Assembly: GCA_964639225.1 (NCBI GenBank)
Contig: CAZXCK010000046.1
Coordinates: 1 to 28,292, forward strand
From: CAZXCK01 sp964639225
Lineage (GTDB): Bacteria; Chloroflexota; Anaerolineae; Aggregatilineales; Phototrophicaceae
Direction: 5' to 3'
DNA length: 28,292 nt
In this document: one piece after another, positions 16,340 to 22,699 of the stretch
Layout: each line of letters opens with the position of its first letter
How positions within the stretch are numbered: the first letter of the stretch is position 1
Position numbers and translations under genes: made by a program
The notes under the pieces: model-generated
Seen by the model: the letters and a program-made list of their open reading frames with translations, nothing else
Database searches by the model: none
What the model was told of the DNA's origin: nothing

Positions 16340-18238
16340 TCAGCCCGGTGAATGCGGCACGAAAAACAACAGCCCCGGCGTCAACGAGCGATCGCTATCC
16401 AGACAATTCGCTTCGGCCAGGCGGTCGGCGGTGGTGCCAGTCGTCTCTGCCAGCGATGCCAGTGTGTCATCCGGGCCAATGTGATAGGTCATCCAGCCAT
16501 CCGGCAGTTGCGCAACACAGGCAGTCGCCGCGCTCGGTTGCGGAAGCTGTGGCGGGTCCGGGGTGGCCGAGATCACACAGGTCACATCGTCACAGGTTGC
16601 GGTAGTGCTGGTGGCGCCCATCGTGACCAGGACCGGCTCTGTCCGCCAAACCGGGTCCAGCATCTGCCGAGCGCCAACCTCAGCGCAGTTGGGAAGAATC
16701 GGCAGCACATCCACCGCCTGCGTCCGTATAACTAAGCATTCGCCCGGCGCCAGCTCCGTTGCGCCAAAATGCGTGCCACTTAACCAGGTGCCGTTGTCCA
16801 CCGCCAGGCGGAGGTTCGCCAGCGGAAAAGGAGCCTGGGCGGCGTTAATCAGCGTTACAGCGCCCTCGACACGACGCGACATGAGCAGCGTCGGCTGTGT
16901 GGGCGCTGGTGAGGGTGCCTGTTTGAGAGGCAGAATCCAGTTCGAGTGGCGAATGTTGAACGGCACTCTGCTCAAATTCGTGGTAGGGTCAATCAACAAC
17001 TGACGGGAGCGACTGTTCAACGACGACATCACCCAGGCCCGGATTTCGATCTGCTCGTAGCCTTCGGCCCGTAGTTCATCGGTCAGGAAGTGAGCGAAAC
17101 GCAGGATCATAGCGGGCCGGCTCGACATCTTGCCGATCTGCCGGTTGTTGAGATACTCCCTGGCATCGATGGCCCATGTACTGCCCGTCTTAGGGTCACT
17201 GGCAAAGAACTGCGCCCGGCTGCTCTTGTCACGCAGCTTCATCCGCCACGCGAGGTTGTGCCCTTCTTCGGTCCAGTTGACATTGCTCGGATAAAACCAG
17301 TGCCGCAGCGGCAGCGCGATCTGAACGGCAAAAAACACACCAACAGCGCCCACCAGCGCCCAGTTACGCCGCGTGACTACTGGCAGCCGCTGCGCGATTG
17401 GCGGCGCTCTGAAGCCCAGGCGGAACCAGTGCGGCGGCAGATACAGAAAGGTGATGGCCAGTGAAAACCAGGGGAAAATGCCGATGTTGAACAGGCGGAA
17501 GTTCGACAGGTGAAACACAAACGCCAGTAACAGCGCCAGCAGACGGGTACGCGGCCACAGCAGCAGCGGCACGACCAGCAAATCGAACAGCATGCCGCCG
17601 TAGCTGAAGATATACACCATCCAGTCTTCAGTAAACCACTGGCCAATAACCGGAAAGTCGGCGCGTGCCGCCAGCCAGCTACGCATTGGCTCGCCGCGCA
17701 GCCAGTCCGCATTGATTTTGGCCAGCCCGCCGAAGAAGTAAACAACCGCCATCTGCCCGCGCAACAGCCACAGCGACCAGACCGGGGCCGTTTCTGAACG
17801 AATAGCAGGCCGCAACAAGCTATCCAGCGATAACGCTCGATGCGCTGGGACGAAGATCAGCAGGAAACTGATGAGGCAGATGAGATAAAAGTGGTTGAGA
17901 TACTGCGTCTGGTCCAGGAGAAAAACATACGTAAACCCCAGCCAGAACAGCGCCATACTCACCCGGTAGAACAGGCCCACCAGTATCAGGATCGAGAGAG
18001 CGCCCAGCCCGTAAAACAGCCAGAACATGCCGTCCCCAGGCAGCGGATGAACCCACTCGAAGCCGTAATACTTGAAGTAGAACGTCGGCTCGACGTAGTA
18101 ACGGAAGATGCGGTCGTAACGGAAGTAACGCCACACTTCCCACAACATAATGATGCCAAAAGCCACCCGGAAGAAAACCAGCGGCATAATATCGACCGGC
18201 GCGAACAGCCGCCGGGTTTGTGCCAGCATCGTTTTCAT
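16340..18238 (-). CDS. Vitamin K-dependent gamma-carboxylase-like (HTTM) membrane protein with C-terminal LysM
   Basis: The protein has 632 residues from the ATG at 18238. A TTG at 18253 would add five; residue numbers below use that longer form. Several membrane helices fill residues 20-310. Key family blocks are DQTQYLNHFYL (His121, matching human GGCX His160), GGLAKINADWLRGEP (Lys179, matching human Lys218, the base that deprotonates vitamin K) and NWTEEGHNLAWRMKLRDK (326-343), a close copy of the animal carboxylase motif. In animals this enzyme adds CO2 to Glu side chains to make Ca2+-binding Gla. After about 440 comes a Pro-rich segment, a beta-rich part (SGTHFGATELAPGE) and a LysM-like module (578-635) with Cys579 and Cys617. 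It directly follows the sigma/DUF5667 pair, whose stop it abuts. Bacterial members are poorly characterised, so carboxylation is an inference and the quinone is unknown. Confidence 0.75.
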   Translation of the reverse strand: MKTMLAQTRRLFAPVDIMPLVFFRVAFGIIMLWEVWRYFRYDRIFRYYVEPTFYFKYYGFEWVHPLPGDGMFWLFYGLGALSILILVGLFYRVSMALFWLGFTYVFLLDQTQYLNHFYLICLISFLLIFVPAHRALSLDSLLRPAIRSETAPVWSLWLLRGQMAVVYFFGGLAKINADWLRGEPMRSWLAARADFPVIGQWFTEDWMVYIFSYGGMLFDLLVVPLLLWPRTRLLALLLAFVFHLSNFRLFNIGIFPWFSLAITFLYLPPHWFRLGFRAPPIAQRLPVVTRRNWALVGAVGVFFAVQIALPLRHWFYPSNVNWTEEGHNLAWRMKLRDKSSRAQFFASDPKTGSTWAIDAREYLNNRQIGKMSSRPAMILRFAHFLTDELRAEGYEQIEIRAWVMSSLNSRSRQLLIDPTTNLSRVPFNIRHSNWILPLKQAPSPAPTQPTLLMSRRVEGAVTLINAAQAPFPLANLRLAVDNGTWLSGTHFGATELAPGECLVIRTQAVDVLPILPNCAEVGARQMLDPVWRTEPVLVTMGATSTTATCDDVTCVISATPDPPQLPQPSAATACVAQLPDGWMTYHIGPDDTLASLAETTGTTADRLAEANCLDSDRSLTPGLLFFVPHSPG

Positions 18239-18253
18239 GATATCCCGTAACAA

Positions 18254-19576
18254 CTAATCGTCATCGTCGTCATACGGGTCATCGTCATCATACAGGTCAT
18301 CGTCATCATACAGGTCGTCGTCGTCGTACAGGTCATCGTCATCATACAGGTCGTCGTCGTCGTACAGGTCATCGTCATCATACAGGTCGTCGTCGTACAG
18401 GTCATCGTCATCATACAGGTCATCATCATCTGGCGATGGTGGTGGATTCGTGGCTTGCGGTGCTGGTGGATTTGTAATCGGGGGCGCGTTTGTGGCGATA
18501 GGCGTGTTAAAAACCGGCACGCGCGGCACAAACAACAGTTGCCCCGTTACAATCAGCGACTCTTCCAGGCAGTTCACACGCCGCAGCTCGTCGACGGTTG
18601 ACGCGGTGGCCACAGCCAGCGCCGACAGCGTATCGCCAGATTGGACGTGATACGTCACCCAGCCCGGCGGAAGCTGCGCGATGCAGGTCTGCGGCGGCGT
18701 TGATGAAGGCACATCGGTCAGGGTCGCAGTCTGTGTCGGTGCCGGTGTCGGCGTGCGGGTCGCGGTCTGCGTTGGCGATGGCGTGTGCGTCTCGGTCGTC
18801 GTCGGCGTTAGCGAGGGCATAACCGAGGGTGTCGCTGTCACGGTCGGCATCGGTGTCAGCGTCAGCGGTTGTATGTCATCTTCACGGTCGTCATCGTCTG
18901 CCAGTTCAATCGACAGCGCCAGCAGGGTGCGGGTGGGCGTTGTCGCCGCCCGCACGTCGATCTGTTCGCCGATAGTCGCGGTTTGCGCGCCAGGGGTGCC
19001 AGGCGGCACTTGCAGCACCAGCCCACTGACCATCCAGCGGTCGTCATTCTGCACTTCAACCCGACCCCTGAACGACACGGTTTCGGCGCGACCAGCAGCC
19101 AGCAGTTCACCGATTTCGTCAATGCGCCGCCCGGCAAATTGCTCACGCAGGGTTCCGTTGGTATCAAAAGGCAGCAGCGCATTTTCGGACAGACGTTTGA
19201 CCCCATACAGCGTGTCACCCGGCAGCGTGTTCTGCGCGTACACCATCACCACCGCGAAGATCAGTATCACCGCCGCTGCCAGCGACAGGAGCCTCGCCGG
19301 GAAGCGCAGAATTCGGGACGAGGGCGCACGCTGAACCGGGACAGCGGAATCCCCCTGCAGGGCGGCCAGTACTCTGGCACGCCCACGAGCCTTAGCCGCA
19401 GCGATCTCGGCCTGGTCCGGCAAGGCTGCCAGCGCCTGTCTGTGCGCTTCGAGCAGGGGCCGCAGTTGCGTGGCATGGCCTGGATGTGCCAGCAGACAGT
19501 CCTGGATGCTCTGGCCTGCCTGCAGCCGATCCAGACTGTCGTTGAGGGCATCCAGCAGCGATGTGCTGCTACTCAT
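18254..19576 (-). CDS. Membrane anti-sigma-like protein: DUF5667, DUF5666-like, LysM, Asp-rich tail
   Basis: The 440-residue single-pass protein starts with a cytoplasmic helix-rich part (1-90, SLLDALNDSLDRLQAGQSI). A membrane helix (about 93-114) follows, then DUF5667 (LPGDTLYGVKRLSENALL, 118-135). A DUF5666-like beta domain (166-225), a Thr/Pro-rich linker (240-297) and a LysM-like module (about 298-351, YHVQSGDTLSALA) come next. The protein ends with nine DDDDLY-type repeats (383-440). Its ATG overlaps the sigma gene by eight bases, so the two are translationally coupled. In this phylum such proteins sit where anti-sigma factors normally sit, so a role in holding the sigma factor is likely, with the outside LysM touching peptidoglycan. 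No zinc-finger anti-sigma motif is seen. The acidic tail probably binds cations. Confidence 0.72.
   Translation of the reverse strand: MSSSTSLLDALNDSLDRLQAGQSIQDCLLAHPGHATQLRPLLEAHRQALAALPDQAEIAAAKARGRARVLAALQGDSAVPVQRAPSSRILRFPARLLSLAAAVILIFAVVMVYAQNTLPGDTLYGVKRLSENALLPFDTNGTLREQFAGRRIDEIGELLAAGRAETVSFRGRVEVQNDDRWMVSGLVLQVPPGTPGAQTATIGEQIDVRAATTPTRTLLALSIELADDDDREDDIQPLTLTPMPTVTATPSVMPSLTPTTTETHTPSPTQTATRTPTPAPTQTATLTDVPSSTPPQTCIAQLPPGWVTYHVQSGDTLSALAVATASTVDELRRVNCLEESLIVTGQLLFVPRVPVFNTPIATNAPPITNPPAPQATNPPPSPDDDDLYDDDDLYDDDLYDDDDLYDDDDLYDDDDLYDDDDLYDDDDLYDDDDPYDDDDD
18257..18430 (-). repeat. 18-bp tandem repeat encoding (DDDDLY)n
   Basis: Nine units, mostly GAY GAY GAY GAY YTG TAY, end the DUF5667/LysM protein. 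One unit has three Asp, the last replaces Leu with Pro, and five Asp follow. Units are nearly identical at DNA level, so copy number may vary by slippage without breaking the frame. Confidence 0.9.
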
Positions 19577-20138
19577 CGGCCACCTCGCCTTCGATAATGC
19601 GGCGCAGGGTATCCAGCGCCCGGAACTGAAGCGACTTCACCGCGCTAATGGATTTACCCATCACGTCAGCCGTTTCCTGCAAACTCAGGGCCTGCCCAAA
19701 GCGCAGGACGACGACTTCCTGCTGCTCTGGCGCCAGCATGCGCAGCACCTGACGAACACGGGAGACATCTATGCGCCGCAACAGGTCGGACTCCAGACTG
19801 TCTTTTTCTTCGGGCAGCCACTCATCCAGAGTCTGGACGGGCATGCGTTTGGCCTGTCCGTAATGGTCGCTGATCTCTGACCGGGCCACACGGAACAACC
19901 AGCCACGCAGACTCTGGCGTGGTGCATTGGGGCCTCGCAAAGCGACAACCAGCTTCACGAAAACATCGCTTGCCAGGTCCTCAGCAATCAAGGCATCGCC
20001 AGTCCGCAGTCGAATAAACTGGTAGATGGGCGAAAAATATGTCTCGTAAATGGTCATTACAGCCTGTTGGTCACCCTCACGCGCGCGCGCCAGTAGCTGA
20101 CTTTCCTCGGTGACATCGGGCAGGATGAGTACGATCAT
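19569..20138 (-). CDS. ECF-type RNA polymerase sigma factor
   Basis: The protein has 189 residues from the ATG at 20138. A TTG at 20150 would add four. Region 2 runs from ARAREGDQQAVMTIYETYFSPIYQFI through AEDLASDVFVKLVVAL to LRGWLFRVARSEISDHYG, the -10 recognition helix. Region 4 is MLAPEQQEVVVLRFGQALSLQETADVMGKSISAVKSLQFRALDTLRR, with a clear helix-turn-helix. It lacks region 3, as expected for ECF factors. It directs RNA polymerase to a small regulon, probably envelope genes, when released. It overlaps the membrane DUF5667 gene by eight bases. The three-gene unit (sigma, membrane regulator, carboxylase-like protein) appears co-transcribed from a promoter at 20206-20177. Confidence 0.85.
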   Translation of the reverse strand: MIVLILPDVTEESQLLARAREGDQQAVMTIYETYFSPIYQFIRLRTGDALIAEDLASDVFVKLVVALRGPNAPRQSLRGWLFRVARSEISDHYGQAKRMPVQTLDEWLPEEKDSLESDLLRRIDVSRVRQVLRMLAPEQQEVVVLRFGQALSLQETADVMGKSISAVKSLQFRALDTLRRIIEGEVADE

Positions 20139-20176
20139 CGATGGCAGCAACCTTGCATAGCAAATGTGCGAAGGTA

Positions 20177-20206
20177 ACTATAGCGAATACATAAACTAAT
20201 CCCCAA
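20177..20206 (-). promoter_or_regulatory. Promoter of the sigma-carboxylase operon
   Basis: On the minus strand TTGGGG (20206-20201) and TATAGT (20182-20177) are 18 bases apart. The start would be near 20170, about 30 nt before the sigma ATG. The -35 is weak. Confidence 0.45.
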
Positions 20207-20242
20207 CACGAATACGCTGAGAATTTGCCTGAGCAACAGCGC

Positions 20243-20276
20243 GAGGCGGGCTATCCTGATGAACATAGCCCGCCTC
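20243..20276 (-). terminator. Hairpin after the DUF5666/PepSY gene
   Basis: GAGGCGGGCTAT (20243-20254) and ATAGCCCGCCTC (20265-20276) form a perfect 12-bp stem with a 10-nt loop. It lies 22 bases past the stop of the minus-strand gene at 20298 and upstream of the sigma promoter, separating the two transcripts. Confidence 0.7.
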
Positions 20277-20297
20277 AGCACCGCTTACGCGCCCAGC

Positions 20298-21515
20298 TTA
20301 ATCGTCCCAGTCGTCATCGTCGTCATCGTCCCAGTCATCATCATCGTCGTCGTCCCAGTCGTCATCGTCGTCGTCGTCCCAGTCGTCATCGTCGTCGTCG
20401 TCCCAGTCGTCATTGCTGTCGTCGTTCCAGTCGTCATTGCTGTCGTCGTTCCAGTCGTCATTGCTGTCGTCGTTCCAGTCGTCATCGTCGTCATCGTCCC
20501 AGGACGTGCCGGGGCTGGTCGGGCTGCCGACGCTGTCTGAACCGCTGGAGTCATCGCTGCGACCGGGGACTTCGATTCTCAGCCGGGAGCCGGTCATCGC
20601 ATCCACATAGATTTCGACACCGTTGCTGAGTTCGACTTCCCATACCATACGGTCTCCCAGCGTCTCCCGATAGACATCAGTGACTATGGCATTCGGATAC
20701 ACTTCCAGAGCAATTGCGGCGGCCTGCGAGCGGGTAATGGCGACGGTGCTTTCCTCAAAACCATCATCATTGTTGGAGCGGTCATCGTCGCTGTCGTCCT
20801 CGTCATCGACATACAGCGCGACCAGGTCACCGCCGATACGGTAGAATTCGACCTCGACCATTTCACCAACCCGCACGTCGTCATCAAAGTCTGCGCGGCT
20901 GACATCGATCTGGCGTCCGTTAACGGTGATCGTATTTCCAGAGATCGCCTGGAGCGTTCCGCGCACGGTTACATCGTAGTCGTCATCATCACGGCGGCGG
21001 TCGTCATCGCGGTCATCGCTGTCATCATCGTCACGCTCCACGCGGTAGACCATCCAGTCGCCATCGACCAGACGAGCCTCAGCCCGGATGAAATCGCCCA
21101 AACGGATCGGGTCTTCGAAAACGGCGTTGGTAATGTTGAGTGCCATGCCATTGACGGTCAGGGTGGCCGTATCCAGCGCCTCGATCACACCAATGATCTC
21201 GACATCGTCATCCCAGTCGTCGCCATCGTCGTCAACGATATAGACCGCAACCGGCGCACCGTCGATCCATTGTGCATAGATCTCTACCGGCTCACCCACC
21301 ACCAGCCGCACATCGTCTTCAATCAGTGCCTGGCTGATATCGAAGAACAGCCCATTCAACACGAGCAGATCGGCGTTGATGGCCTGGATACGTCCCTCAG
21401 TCTCAATCAGTGGCGGTTGTGACCCCTCATCGGTGGTCTGGGCATTCGCGGCTACCGCGCCCAGAAACATCAGCATGACGATCAGTGATAGGCGAACGAG
21501 CTTTTTCCAGTTCAT
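20298..21515 (-). CDS. Secreted DUF5666 / PepSY protein with Asp-Trp repeat tail
   Basis: The 405-residue exported protein has a signal peptide of about 25 residues (LIVMLMFLGAVAANA-Q). Three DUF5666-like beta domains follow (about 38-94, 105-160, 183-236), each with 'G.i.ai....l.vng..i.is.A.f.ddvrvGe.V.v' and separated by acidic linkers such as RDDDDSDDRDDDRRR. A PepSY-like domain (about 259-316: ITRSQAAAIALEVYPNAIVT, then WEVELSNGVEIYVDAMTG) follows, then the tail (339-405) of WDDDDDDD and WNDDSNDD octads. AGGAG lies nine bases before the ATG. It is probably a cell-surface or periplasm-like acidic protein that binds cations. It is a separate transcript from the adjacent sigma operon, but the shared DUF5666 fold and Asp tails suggest a functional link. 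Confidence 0.78.
   Translation of the reverse strand: MNWKKLVRLSLIVMLMFLGAVAANAQTTDEGSQPPLIETEGRIQAINADLLVLNGLFFDISQALIEDDVRLVVGEPVEIYAQWIDGAPVAVYIVDDDGDDWDDDVEIIGVIEALDTATLTVNGMALNITNAVFEDPIRLGDFIRAEARLVDGDWMVYRVERDDDDSDDRDDDRRRDDDDYDVTVRGTLQAISGNTITVNGRQIDVSRADFDDDVRVGEMVEVEFYRIGGDLVALYVDDEDDSDDDRSNNDDGFEESTVAITRSQAAAIALEVYPNAIVTDVYRETLGDRMVWEVELSNGVEIYVDAMTGSRLRIEVPGRSDDSSGSDSVGSPTSPGTSWDDDDDDDWNDDSNDDWNDDSNDDWNDDSNDDWDDDDDDDWDDDDDDDWDDDDDDDWDDDDDDDWDD
20301..20501 (-). repeat. 24-bp tandem repeat encoding (WDDDDDDD)n
   Basis: Eight octads plus a final WDD end the DUF5666/PepSY protein: one WDDDDDDD, three WNDDSNDD, four WDDDDDDD. The three variant units are adjacent and nearly identical, which shows block duplication. 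Confidence 0.9.
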
Positions 21516-21746
21516 GTTTTCTCTCTCCTGCTTCTGTTAACCGATTGTGACCGGCACTTTCTCAGCGCCGTACAACCATACAGACCGTATATCCACAAAA
21601 AGGTTTCGGTGAATTTGGCAGCAGATCGTTTCTCTCATCTGTGGTTTAAGTTACAGCCACTGGCTAACGCTGGGAATTGTCAAAGACCAGCCTGAGACGA
21701 CAATCATGCCGCCTGCCGGTGTCGCCTCAGGACAGCCGACCTGTTT

Positions 21747-21775
21747 TTGACAAAGTCTGCATCTGTTGTCATAAT
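21747..21775 (+). promoter_or_regulatory. Promoter of the amino-sugar operon regulator
   Basis: A perfect TTGACA (21747-21752) is followed after 17 bases by CATAAT (21770-21775). Transcription should start near 21782, so the ATG at 21813 is the translation start. Upstream in-frame TTG at 21747 is part of the -35 box. The rest of 21516-21746 shows no gene. Confidence 0.75.
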
Positions 21776-21792
21776 CAGGAAAAATACACAGT

Positions 21793-21806
21793 ATATACCG
21801 GTCTAT
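21793..21806 (+). promoter_or_regulatory. Palindromic operator candidate for the GntR regulator
   Basis: ATATACCGGTCTAT is a 14-bp inverted repeat with one mismatched pair, just downstream of the predicted transcription start. GGTCTA resembles the half-site of NagR/DasR-type GntR operators (TGGTCTAGACCA). A direct repeat CACAGTAT at 21787 and 21807 flanks it 20 bp apart. Autorepression is the likely role. Confidence 0.45.
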
Positions 21807-21812
21807 CACAGT

Positions 21813-22619
21813 ATGAATATTGTTTTTGATTTGGACAAAAACAGTTCAGAACAACTCTATCTTCAATTACGCCGCAACATCCTGCAGGCCATCCGCGCTG
21901 AGGTGCTGGCACCCGGCCAGCAGATGCCTTCGATTGCGGAACTATGCAAACAGACCGGCATCAGTCGCATGACGGTGAGGCGGGCGCTGGACCAGCTTGT
22001 ACGCGAACGCTGGCTGTACACGGTGCCGGGCAAGGGCACCTTCGTCTCACAGAAGCTTCGCGTCGAACAAAGTATGCAGCATCTGATGGGCTGGACAGAC
22101 GAGATCAGGTCCAAAGGTCTGCAACCATCCACCCGTCTCGTGAGTGTCCACACCATCGCGTCCTCGCCCTCAGTCGCCAGTACATTAAGCCTGTCCCAGG
22201 GTGATGCCGTTTACGAAATCGTTCGGGTACGTCTGGCAAACGATATCGCGCTGGCTGTCGAAACAGCGTATCTATCCAGCAACCTCTTTCCCGAACTCGA
22301 CCGGTACATGAAAGAGGGCCGGTCCCTGTATCACATCCTGAGTGACAAATACCAGATACTGCTGGTCCGCGCGTTTCAGTCTATCGAAGCTGGCGCGGCG
22401 GACAAGCAGACTGCCGAGCTGCTGGCCGTTCCGATGGGCGAACCTGTCCTGATTACCGAACGCATCTCTTACGACACACTCGACAGGCCCGTTGAATACG
22501 TGCGCGCCAGGCACCGCTCCGGGCTGATTCGTTTCGTGGCAGAACTGAACACCGAACTCGCTTCAGGTCAGACGGCAGTCCGCGAAGTCAGCAGCAAATT
22601 TCGAGATTTCACCCATTAA
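21813..22619 (+). CDS. GntR-family (HutC subfamily) transcriptional regulator with UTRA domain
   Basis: The 268-residue protein has an N-terminal winged helix (about 10-80): EQLYLQLRRNILQAIRAEVLAPGQQMPSIAELCKQTGISRMTVRRALDQL, then WLYTVPGKGTFVSQ, the standard GntR pattern. A UTRA effector domain (about 88-245) follows, with LVSVHTIASSPSVASTLSL, EIVRVRLANDIALAVETAYL and GEPVLITERISYDTLDRPVEY. UTRA regulators such as NagR bind phosphorylated amino sugars and release their operators. It heads an amino-sugar uptake and catabolism cluster, with 80 bases to the next gene, so GlcNAc-6-P or ManNAc-6-P is a reasonable inducer. No ribosome site precedes the ATG, whose leader is only about 31 nt. Confidence 0.85.
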   Translation: MNIVFDLDKNSSEQLYLQLRRNILQAIRAEVLAPGQQMPSIAELCKQTGISRMTVRRALDQLVRERWLYTVPGKGTFVSQKLRVEQSMQHLMGWTDEIRSKGLQPSTRLVSVHTIASSPSVASTLSLSQGDAVYEIVRVRLANDIALAVETAYLSSNLFPELDRYMKEGRSLYHILSDKYQILLVRAFQSIEAGAADKQTAELLAVPMGEPVLITERISYDTLDRPVEYVRARHRSGLIRFVAELNTELASGQTAVREVSSKFRDFTH

Positions 22620-22699
22620 AGCCAAAGGAGGTAAACCAGCGTCATAGTCCCGTTCTTCACTTACATGGACATCGAATAGAAACTGTAAGGAGATTTCGC

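Noticed and set aside
18257..18430. CRISPR-like array
   Set aside because: Units are 18 bp, directly adjacent with no spacers, and code in frame for Asp-rich repeats.
20301..20501. CRISPR array or a plus-strand Val/Ile or Arg/His repeat protein
   Set aside because: The 24-bp units have no spacers, and the plus-strand frames (20225-20629, 20259-20540) are low-complexity antisense readings of the Asp tail without ribosome sites.
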